Below are positions 7,389-12,496 of a stretch of DNA of 12,496 bases, in pieces. Position numbers and translations under genes: made by a program. Source of the DNA: CAYZHV01 sp046541355 (GTDB lineage Bacteria > Spirochaetota > Spirochaetia > DSM-27196 > Alkalispirochaetaceae); NCBI GenBank assembly GCA_046541355.1, contig JBKHDM010000077.1:1-12496 (forward strand), written 5' to 3'. Below the pieces are notes generated by a model. The model made no database searches. It saw nothing but the letters and a program-made list of their open reading frames with translations, and had not been told where the DNA came from. Numbering within the stretch: position 1 is the first letter of the stretch; each line of letters starts with the position of its first letter.

Positions 7389-7952
7389 ATGGTTAAAGCA
7401 GGTCAGATCGAGAAAGGTATGGTCATCATGTTCAAGGACCAGCCGTATCTCGTCGCCGAACGGGAGTTTGTAAATCCCGGCAAGGGAGCAGCCTTTACCC
7501 GCTGCAAACTCAAGAACCTCCTCTCCGGGCAGGTGCTCCGGGAGACGATCAAGACCAACGAGTCCGTTGAGGAAGCAAACGTGTTCCACCGGGCGGGGCA
7601 GTTCATGTACGCCGACGGTGCTACCTATCACTTTATGGATACCGACACCTACGACCAGTTCGAGGTTGACGAGGCGGGCCTCGAGGAGCGGGGCAAATGG
7701 ATGCTCGAGGGGGAGACCTACGAGGTCCTCATGTGGGAGTCCAAGCCGATCGACATCAACATCCCCCTCAAGATGGTCCTCACCGTCACCGAGGCAGCGG
7801 AGGCGGTGCGGGGAGACACGGCGACGGGGGTGACCAAAACCGTCACGGTGGAAACCGGGGTTCAGGTCAAGGTTCCCATCTTCATCAAAGAGGGGGACAA
7901 AATACTTGTCAACACCGAGTCCGGCGACTATGTCGAACGGGTCAACCAGTAA
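7389..7952 (+). CDS. efp: Elongation factor P
   Basis: EF-P binds between the P and E sites of the ribosome and stimulates peptide-bond formation at consecutive prolines. The protein is 187 residues, normal length, with three beta-barrel domains: KOW-like N-terminal domain about 1-63, OB domain about 64-128, and C-terminal OB domain about 129-187. The modification loop reads NPGKGAAF, placing K32 at the tip, equivalent to lysine 34 of Escherichia coli EF-P. The C-terminal signature is present (IKEGDKILVNTESGDYVERV). The K32 tip and the adjacent epmA strongly imply beta-lysylation rather than rhamnosylation, which needs an Arg. The start has AAGGA six bases upstream. A 16-base gap separates it from the downstream rrf2-type regulator gene. 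Confidence 0.97.
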   Translation: MVKAGQIEKGMVIMFKDQPYLVAEREFVNPGKGAAFTRCKLKNLLSGQVLRETIKTNESVEEANVFHRAGQFMYADGATYHFMDTDTYDQFEVDEAGLEERGKWMLEGETYEVLMWESKPIDINIPLKMVLTVTEAAEAVRGDTATGVTKTVTVETGVQVKVPIFIKEGDKILVNTESGDYVERVNQ

Positions 7953-7968
7953 GTGAGGTAGGAGAAGG

Positions 7969-8436
7969 ATGAGAGTAACAACCAAGGGACGTTACGCCCT
8001 GCGGGCAATGACGAATCTCGCGGCCTGCGAGAACGGCAGACCGAAACCGATCAAGAAGATAGCCGCGGAGGAGGAGCTCTCCCCGGAGTTTCTCGAGCAG
8101 ATCTTCTTTCGCCTCAAAAAGGCGGGGATCATCGATTCGGTCCGGGGCCCGGGGGGTGGTTTTATGCTGAAGCTTCCCCCGGAGGAGATAAACGTCCGCT
8201 CCATCTTCGAAGCGGTGGATGAGGGGCTCGACATCACCCCGTGTTCCAACTGCACGATGCAGGGCGGCGACGATGCGTGCGATCTGATCGAGACCTGCCT
8301 GGTCCACGACGTCTGGAAGGAAGCTTCCGCCCACATCATCTCCTTCTTCGAAGAGATGACCCTCCGCAAGATCCTCGACCGTAACCCGGACAAGGTTGAC
8401 CTGCTGCTCTCAGGAGCGAGAATCAAACTCGTCTGA
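7969..8436 (+). CDS. Rrf2-family transcriptional regulator, IscR-like with a probable Fe-S ligand set
   Basis: This is a 155-residue winged-helix dimer of the Rrf2 family. The N-terminus MRVTTKGRYALRAM and the recognition and wing segments (FLEQIFFRLKKAGII, 41-55; VRGPGGGF, 58-65) match IscR closely. They include E43, the residue that tunes IscR site selectivity when its cluster is lost. C92, C95, C104 and C110 followed by H113 (LVHDVW) align with the IscR ligands: C110 and H113 correspond to IscR C104 and H107, C104 to C98, and C92 or C95 to C92. It therefore probably senses Fe-S status, redox state or NO. No isc, suf or cysteine-biosynthesis genes adjoin it, so the regulon is unknown. The start is preceded by AGGAG. 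It is the last gene of the epmA-efp unit and converges on the channel gene. Confidence 0.9.
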   Translation: MRVTTKGRYALRAMTNLAACENGRPKPIKKIAAEEELSPEFLEQIFFRLKKAGIIDSVRGPGGGFMLKLPPEEINVRSIFEAVDEGLDITPCSNCTMQGGDDACDLIETCLVHDVWKEASAHIISFFEEMTLRKILDRNPDKVDLLLSGARIKLV

Positions 8437-8457
8437 GGCGTCGAGAGAGTTGGAGCG

Positions 8458-9630
8458 CTATCGGGGTGCTCCACGCTCCTCACCGGAACCCGGCGGCGGC
8501 AGATCCGTGGAGGAGAGACTCTTCAGGTGAACGTCCCGCTGTGGAAACGGTATCTCCACCCCCGCACGCTTGAAGGCTCGCCATATCTCGAGGTTGAGCC
8601 AGGCGAAGGCTTGATTCTTCTGTTCAGCGTTGCTTATCCAGGTTGACAGCATCATCGTCACTCCCGACTCGTCAAAGGACCAGACCCAGGCGACCGGCTC
8701 CTTAATCCGCAGGCGAAAGGGGCACTCCAGCGCTGCGGCCTGCATGACCTCCACCACCTGATCGAGGTCCGAGGCGTAACTCACCTGACAGTAGTTGCGG
8801 ATGATGATCTCGGGATTGTCATAGGAGTAGTTGTGAACCGAGGCGTAGGCGATCTGGGCGTTCGGCAGAATGATCGTCTCATTGGTGATCGTGTTGATGA
8901 CGCTGGAAAGCAGCTTGATCTGGACGACGGTCCCCTCGATTCCCTGAACGAGGATTCGATCCCCCTCCTTGACCGGCCGGGAAAGAATGATAACCAGCCC
9001 GGCGAAAAAATTGCCTACCGCCTCCTGTAGACCGAAACCGAGTCCGATTCCCAGGACACCGAAGATCACCGTGAGGGAGGAGATGTTGATCCCCACCAGG
9101 GAGAGACCAATGACGAGTACCAGAACCAGGGTGAGATAGCGCAGGAGACTGACGATGGAGAAGCGTCGGGAGGGGTCCATTCCGACCCGGTTCTTCAGGG
9201 TCTGGTCGGCAACCTGCTTGACGATCTTTGAGGACCAGATGGAGACGTAGACCACCGGCAGGATCAGAATGATCGTGACAATGGAGATCGAGGTGCCTCC
9301 GGACTCGTAGAACGGCTGGTTGAGGACCCGCAGGATGGTGGCGAAGTATCTCACCATTCTCGTGCCCAGGAGGCGGGCGACAAGGCTTCCGATAAAGACG
9401 ATCAGGATGAGGCGCAGGACGAGGCGCAGCGCCCGGAGGATCCGCGCCTGGGTCTCCTCGGTAATCGGGCTCCTGCGCAAGACCTTTCTGGTCACCCGTC
9501 TGATCAACAGCGAGAGGAGGATAAAAACGACTCCCGGCAGCAGGAGCTCCACAAGGAGCTGAAAGACGCTCAGCTGGAGGTCGACCCCAGCTATGCTGAT
9601 CGGCTCTGTGAGAATCTCAGGGAGGATCAT
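8458..9630 (-). CDS. MscS-family mechanosensitive ion channel
   Basis: This is a 390-residue inner-membrane protein that should open under membrane tension to release osmolytes during hypo-osmotic shock. Hydrophobic segments lie at about 22-43, 66-89, 114-132 and 158-181, with the pore-lining helix at about 184-217. The Gly/Ala-rich pore motif GVLGIGLGFGLQEAVGNFFAG (191-211) and the following SRPVKEGDRI are diagnostic of MscS. The soluble beta-domain and alpha/beta vestibule follow, then a Pro/Gly-rich charged tail. With five predicted helices it is larger than the three-helix Escherichia coli MscS. Its ATG overlaps the pyrF-pyrE stop (ATGA), so it is co-transcribed and probably coupled. I see no functional reason for the pairing beyond operon membership. 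Confidence 0.93.
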   Translation of the reverse strand: MILPEILTEPISIAGVDLQLSVFQLLVELLLPGVVFILLSLLIRRVTRKVLRRSPITEETQARILRALRLVLRLILIVFIGSLVARLLGTRMVRYFATILRVLNQPFYESGGTSISIVTIILILPVVYVSIWSSKIVKQVADQTLKNRVGMDPSRRFSIVSLLRYLTLVLVLVIGLSLVGINISSLTVIFGVLGIGLGFGLQEAVGNFFAGLVIILSRPVKEGDRILVQGIEGTVVQIKLLSSVINTITNETIILPNAQIAYASVHNYSYDNPEIIIRNYCQVSYASDLDQVVEVMQAAALECPFRLRIKEPVAWVWSFDESGVTMMLSTWISNAEQKNQAFAWLNLEIWRAFKRAGVEIPFPQRDVHLKSLSSTDLPPPGSGEERGAPR

Positions 9631-11054
9631 TCCGCCAGGTACCCTTTCAACTCCCCTCCCCGCTGCGGGTCGACCAGGCCGAGGTGTTCCGCGGTATCGA
9701 TGAGGGAGGCGGCGTGGTAGGCGCTGTAGAGGGTAAGCCCCGCCCCGGACAGCTCCTCTCTCGCCCTTCCCCGCTCAATGAGAACCACCAGATCCTCCAC
9801 GATGAGACCGTTGTTCCGCAGGATCTCCGCCGCCTCGAGTTTGCTCGTCGCCCGGGTCACCAGGTCGTCGAGGAGGAGCACCCGCTGCCCCGGCTCCCAG
9901 GCGCCCTCGATCGGATTACCCGCACCGTGAGGCTTCGGCGGTATCCGGGGATAGAGGAGGGGAACTGCCATCCTCAAAGCGAGGGCCGCCCCGATCGGCA
10001 GCCCCGCTGTGGGAATCGCGGCTATCGCGTCAAAGGCGAGGGGGGAGGCGAGCTCCTCGTAACGGTCGATTACCTTCGAGAAGAGGGCGGGAAAGGAGGG
10101 AATCCTCCTGAGGTCGATGTAGAAGGGGGAGCTCTTACCGGACTTGAGGGTGAAGGTTCCCAGTTTGAAGGAGTCGCTCTCGATAATGCCGGTGAGAACC
10201 TCGTCCACCGGCGGTGTCCCTGGCGCTCCGGCAGGCTGCCTCCCGGTCGAGGCGCCTGGCCACACCCCCTTCTCAGCCGGGGCGCTGCCGCTCCAGCTCG
10301 CCTCGGCGAGCTGTTTTGCCGCGCCTTGAGGATCAGGGGCGGCGGCGACCCCCCGGGCCGCCACCAGGAGCAGCCCGAGGCCGTCGGAGCGGCTGCCCGC
10401 GGCCACCGCCGGAGCAGCCTCGCCGCCTTGCGCACCGATGCCCGGGGCGAGAATCCACGCCTCCCGGTGGGCGCGGCGGATCTCCTCGAGGACCGCCGGG
10501 TTGTTGCCCGCCACCACCAGTCCGATCCGGTCGGACCAACTGAGCGCCTCGGCGGCTACTGCCCGGTAGAGGGGGCGGCCCTCCACCCTGCGCTCCTGAA
10601 AGGTGCCGGCGGAGGGGTTGGAGGTGCGGGCGAGGATAAACACCCCCTTCCCGTCGTAGGCGAGAAACGGCTCCACCGCGTCCCTGCCCATGTAGGGGGC
10701 GAGGGTTACCGCGTCGGCCTGGAGAAAGGAGAAGGCGTAGCGGGCGTACGCCTCGGCGGTGGAGCCGATGTCGCCGCGTTTGCAGTCGAGAAGAACCGGA
10801 ATCTCCGGAGGAACGAGTCGGATCGTCTCTGCGAGGGCGCGGATACCGTGGTCCCCGTGCTGCTCGTAAAAGGCGCTGTTCGGCTTGTAGCAGCAGGCGT
10901 ACCGGGAGGTTGCGCTGATTATCCGTCGATTCTCGGCGACGATAGCCTCAAAGGCCGACTCCCCCGTCGGAGCGTCCACCCGCGGGTCGAGACCGACGCA
11001 TAAGAGGGATCGGCGCTCTCGTGCCGCCGCCTCGAGCTTTTCAAAGAAGTTCAT
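9627..11054 (-). CDS. Bifunctional orotidine-5'-phosphate decarboxylase / orotate phosphoribosyltransferase fusion (PyrF-PyrE order)
   Basis: This 475-residue fusion catalyses the last two steps of UMP synthesis: orotate + PRPP to OMP, then OMP to UMP + CO2. Residues 1 to about 252 are a type-2 OMP decarboxylase: GLDPR (21-25), K57 in CYKPNSAFYE, the catalytic D90-K92-D95 array in LLDCKRGDIGST, and the phosphate-binding APGIGAQGG (203-211) and AARG (232-235). A Gly/Pro/Ala-rich linker (about 253-283) joins the OPRT domain: FKLGTFTLKSGKSSPFYIDLR (297-317, phosphate and orotate contacts), the hood region around RIPPKPHG (370-377), and the PRPP loop LLLDDLVTRATSK (393-405). D396 and D397 are intact, but the loop departs from the usual T-(A/T)-G-(T/G), and one catalytic-loop Lys is Ile. 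The decarboxylase-first order is opposite to animal and plant UMP synthase and resembles cyanobacterial and kinetoplastid fusions. The start is supported by GGAGGT five bases upstream. Confidence 0.95.
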   Translation of the reverse strand: MNFFEKLEAAARERRSLLCVGLDPRVDAPTGESAFEAIVAENRRIISATSRYACCYKPNSAFYEQHGDHGIRALAETIRLVPPEIPVLLDCKRGDIGSTAEAYARYAFSFLQADAVTLAPYMGRDAVEPFLAYDGKGVFILARTSNPSAGTFQERRVEGRPLYRAVAAEALSWSDRIGLVVAGNNPAVLEEIRRAHREAWILAPGIGAQGGEAAPAVAAGSRSDGLGLLLVAARGVAAAPDPQGAAKQLAEASWSGSAPAEKGVWPGASTGRQPAGAPGTPPVDEVLTGIIESDSFKLGTFTLKSGKSSPFYIDLRRIPSFPALFSKVIDRYEELASPLAFDAIAAIPTAGLPIGAALALRMAVPLLYPRIPPKPHGAGNPIEGAWEPGQRVLLLDDLVTRATSKLEAAEILRNNGLIVEDLVVLIERGRAREELSGAGLTLYSAYHAASLIDTAEHLGLVDPQRGGELKGYLAE

Positions 11055-11059
11055 CCGCC

Positions 11060-11065
11060 ACCTCC
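11060..11065 (-). promoter_or_regulatory. Ribosome binding site of the pyrF-pyrE fusion
   Basis: On the minus strand GGAGGT lies five bases ahead of the ATG at 11054, confirming that start. Confidence 0.8.
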
Positions 11066-11081
11066 AGAAGTTGAGACTCGG

Positions 11082-11111
11082 TTTAACCCGGGCCGCTGTG
11101 AGCGCTATAAT
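11082..11111 (+). promoter_or_regulatory. Candidate sigma70 promoter for the hydrolase-sirtuin pair
   Basis: TATAAT (11106-11111) is a perfect -10. The best -35 is the weak TTTAAC (11082-11087), 18 bases upstream. The predicted start near 11118 gives a leader of about 59 bases. The -10 sits inside a perfect palindrome. Confidence 0.55.
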
Positions 11112-11115
11112 AGCG
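11103..11115. repeat. 13-bp palindrome centred on the shared -10 of two divergent promoters
   Basis: CGCTAT-A-ATAGCG is a perfect inverted repeat with six-base arms around one central base. It carries TATAAT on the plus strand and TATTAT on the minus strand. It may be only a symmetric promoter core, or also an operator that blocks both genes at once. Confidence 0.6.
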
Positions 11116-11136
11116 GGGCAGAAAGGTGTATGAAAA
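11107..11136 (-). promoter_or_regulatory. Candidate promoter for pyrF-pyrE and mscS
   Basis: On the minus strand, TTTTCA (11136-11131) and TATTAT (11112-11107) are separated by 18 bases. The -10 differs from consensus at one position; the -35 matches at four. The predicted start near 11100 gives a leader of about 46 bases. The -10 overlaps the plus-strand -10 of the hydrolase gene. Confidence 0.45.
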
Positions 11137-11140
11137 CACC
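11125..11140. repeat. Inverted repeat GGTGT-N6-ACACC in the divergent region
   Basis: This is a perfect five-base inverted repeat with a six-base spacer. It covers the predicted -35 of pyrF-pyrE and lies in the 5' leader of the hydrolase gene. The size and position fit a dimeric-repressor site, but five-base arms can arise by chance. Confidence 0.3.
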
Positions 11141-11162
11141 GCCGAGGCGAGAGAGCCGAATA

Positions 11163-11168
11163 GAGGAG
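11163..11168 (+). promoter_or_regulatory. Ribosome binding site deciding the GTG start of the hydrolase gene
   Basis: GAGGAG ends eight bases before GTG at 11177. The in-frame GTG at 11126 has only a weak GA-rich stretch ahead of it and would add 17 residues without similarity to the family, so 11177 is preferred. Confidence 0.7.
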
Positions 11169-11176
11169 AGAGGAAG

Positions 11177-11728
11177 GTGCGGATACCCGAAGAGAGAACC
11201 ACGGTTGTAGTCATCGACGTTCAGGAAAAGCTCGTCCCGGTGATGAGCGAGAAGGAGCGTCTCATCGAGCGGATCAGCAGGTTTGTACGGGGGGCGGGGA
11301 TCCTCGGCCTGCCTCTGGTAATGACCGAGCAGTACCCCCGGGGCCTCGGGGCGACGGTTGCCGAGGTGGGCGACGCCTTCCGGGAAGCTGGGGGGACGAG
11401 GATCGTCGAGAAAAAGGCGTTCAGCTGCTGTGACGAGCCCGGCTTTATGAGGGTGATCGAGGGTGAAGGGCGGCGCTTCGTCGTTCTCCTCGGTATAGAG
11501 TCCCACGTCTGCATGCTCCAGACGACGATGGATCTCCTCGCCGCCGGGTACCAGCCGGTCGTGCCGGTCGACACCACCTCCTCCCGGTTTCCCGAGGACC
11601 GGCAGACCGCTTTCGAGCGCATGAGGGATGAGGGGGCGATTATCACCACCTCCGAGTCCCTCCTGTTCGAGCTGACCCGGGTCACCGGCACGCCGCGATT
11701 CAAGGAGATTTCACGTCTGGTCAGGTGA
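11177..11728 (+). CDS. Isochorismatase-like cysteine hydrolase (ISOC1/ISOC2-like)
   Basis: This 183-residue protein has the isochorismatase/nicotinamidase fold. The catalytic triad is visible: D14 in VVVIDVQEKL, K79 in IVEKKAFSCC, and the nucleophile C112 in GIESHVCMLQT, preceded by the family's cis-peptide region. MTEQYPRGLG (50-59), TTMDLLAAGY and the SSR...ERMRDEGAIITTSESLLFEL stretch match the ISOC1/ISOC2-type subgroup, whose physiological substrate is unknown. The metal-binding D-x-H...H set of nicotinamidases is absent, so it is probably not a nicotinamidase. It is co-transcribed with the sirtuin gene 17 bases downstream. The start is GTG, chosen on the ribosome site and on alignment with family N-termini. 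Confidence 0.9.
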   Translation: MRIPEERTTVVVIDVQEKLVPVMSEKERLIERISRFVRGAGILGLPLVMTEQYPRGLGATVAEVGDAFREAGGTRIVEKKAFSCCDEPGFMRVIEGEGRRFVVLLGIESHVCMLQTTMDLLAAGYQPVVPVDTTSSRFPEDRQTAFERMRDEGAIITTSESLLFELTRVTGTPRFKEISRLVR

Positions 11729-11745
11729 GCAGTAGGTTATAGACC

Positions 11746-12483
11746 ATGAAACGAGATCTCTTTGAGGAGGCTGCGAGACGGATCTCCGAGGCGGACAGCC
11801 TCGTCGCCTTTACCGGAGCCGGAGTGTCGGTGGAAAGTGGCGTCCCCACCTTTCGGGGGGAGGGGGGCGTCTGGGAGCGGTGGGACCCGGAAGTCCTTGA
11901 TATCAACTATTTCTACGCCCATCCCCGGGAGTCCTGGCGGGCGATACGGGAGATCTTCTACGCCGGTTTTCTCGCCGCCGAACCAAACGCCGCCCACAAG
12001 ACCCTCGCCTTCTGGGAGGAGATCGGGCTGCTCAAGGGGATCATCACCCAGAACATCGACGGGCTCCACGAGCGCGCCGGGAGCCGGCGGATAGTCGAGT
12101 ACCACGGCAACAGCAACTACCTCATCTGTACCCAGACCGGCCGGCGCTATCCGGTCACAGAACAGCTCATCGAGCCGGATATCCCCGTCTCCGAGGTCGA
12201 GGCGCTCCTCAAGCCGGACTTCACCTTTTTCGGCGAGGGAGTCCCCCCGGAGGCGGCACGAGAGGCGGAGCAGCTCTCCCGGGAGGCGGACGTGATGATC
12301 GTCATCGGCACCACCGGGGAGGTCTACCCCGCGGCTCTCCTGCCCCGGACGGCCAAGGAGAACGGGGCGACACTTATCGAGATAAACACCGAGCAGAGCG
12401 CCTACACGCCGACGATGACCGACATCTATCTCCGGGGCAAAGCGAGCGAGATACTGCCGCGGCTCAACGAGCTGCTGCCCTGA
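11746..12483 (+). CDS. Sir2-family NAD-dependent protein deacylase with a degenerate zinc-binding module
   Basis: Sirtuins remove acyl groups from lysines using NAD, yielding nicotinamide and O-acyl-ADP-ribose. The 245 residues cover a full catalytic domain. NAD-binding motifs are intact: GAGVSVESGVPTFRG (24-38), TQNIDGLHERAG (101-112) and GTTGEVYPA (188-196). The catalytic base H120 is present in EYHG. The structural zinc site is not. Where four Cys are expected only C128 remains (LICTQTGRRYP). The partner position is T131, and the second pair, aligned just before LLKPDFTFFGE, is replaced by V148 and V151. The protein may therefore fold without zinc through hydrophobic packing. The catalytic His distinguishes it from class M sirtuins, where it is usually replaced. 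It follows the isochorismatase-like gene by 17 bases, with a modest AGGT ribosome site. Confidence 0.93.
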   Translation: MKRDLFEEAARRISEADSLVAFTGAGVSVESGVPTFRGEGGVWERWDPEVLDINYFYAHPRESWRAIREIFYAGFLAAEPNAAHKTLAFWEEIGLLKGIITQNIDGLHERAGSRRIVEYHGNSNYLICTQTGRRYPVTEQLIEPDIPVSEVEALLKPDFTFFGEGVPPEAAREAEQLSREADVMIVIGTTGEVYPAALLPRTAKENGATLIEINTEQSAYTPTMTDIYLRGKASEILPRLNELLP

Positions 12484-12496
12484 ATGCGGGGGATCA

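Noticed and set aside
8451..8479. Hairpins TGGAGC/GCTCCA and GGAGCG/CGCTCC at the convergent end of rrf2 and the channel gene
   Set aside because: The two stems are mutually exclusive with loops of 11 and 16 bases, and no T-run follows on either strand. Too weak to call a terminator, though termination must occur near here.
9684..11003. Long plus-strand open frame opposite pyrF-pyrE (439 codons)
   Set aside because: The real gene on the minus strand carries both enzyme signatures. The antisense product is low-complexity Gly/Arg/Pro-rich and matches nothing I recognise.
11177..11728. Nicotinamidase (PncA) assignment, suggested by the sirtuin neighbour
   Set aside because: The metal-binding Asp/His set of nicotinamidases is missing. 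The sequence follows the ISOC1/ISOC2 pattern instead.
11746..12483. Class M sirtuin (SirTM) ADP-ribosylation system
   Set aside because: The catalytic His is retained, and no macrodomain, GcvH-like or lipoate-ligase genes adjoin it.
12484..12496. ATG immediately after the sirtuin stop as the start of a next gene
   Set aside because: Only 13 bases are visible and there is no ribosome site ahead of it, so it cannot be supported.

Overview
This window looks like a conserved chromosomal segment of a GC-rich bacterium, roughly 60% or more GC by eye. Coding density is near complete, and I see no mobile elements, tRNA or rRNA genes, or CRISPR arrays. The gene set is compatible with a free-living spirochaete: a PreP-like M16C peptidase, an EpmA/EF-P pair, a pyrF-pyrE fusion with a type-2 OMP decarboxylase, and MtnN next to MalY. 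That assignment is inference from gene content only and is not secure. No stretch longer than about 125 bases lacks a gene.

Layout. (1) Bases 1-6294, minus strand: a five-gene, tightly packed transcription unit. In transcription order it encodes a very acidic protein of unknown function, a MalY/PatB-type C-S lyase, an MTA/SAH nucleosidase (mtnN), a large M16C zinc peptidase, and a short-chain dehydrogenase that runs off the left edge. From malY onward the genes overlap or abut. (2) Bases 6355-8436, plus strand: epmA (EF-P beta-lysyl ligase), efp (elongation factor P with the target lysine) and an Rrf2-family regulator with an IscR-like Cys/His cluster. (3) Bases 8458-11054, minus strand: a bifunctional PyrF-PyrE protein overlapping an MscS-family channel gene. 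(4) Bases 11177-12483, plus strand: an isochorismatase-like hydrolase followed by a sirtuin.

The links supported by sequence are these. MtnN and MalY both act in the methionine/SAM/homocysteine sulfur cycle. EpmA and EF-P form an enzyme-substrate pair for translation of polyproline stretches. PyrF-PyrE makes UMP from orotate in one polypeptide. The hydrolase and sirtuin share a transcript, but no functional link is demonstrated.

I did not find an undescribed multi-gene defence or mobile system. The items most worth a second look are: a sirtuin that has lost three of its four zinc-binding cysteines; active-site substitutions in the OPRT half of the PyrF-PyrE fusion; two divergent intergenic regions in which the opposing -10 elements overlap, one inside a perfect 13-bp palindrome; a probable leaderless epmA; and the uncharacterised acidic protein that heads the sulfur/peptidase operon.
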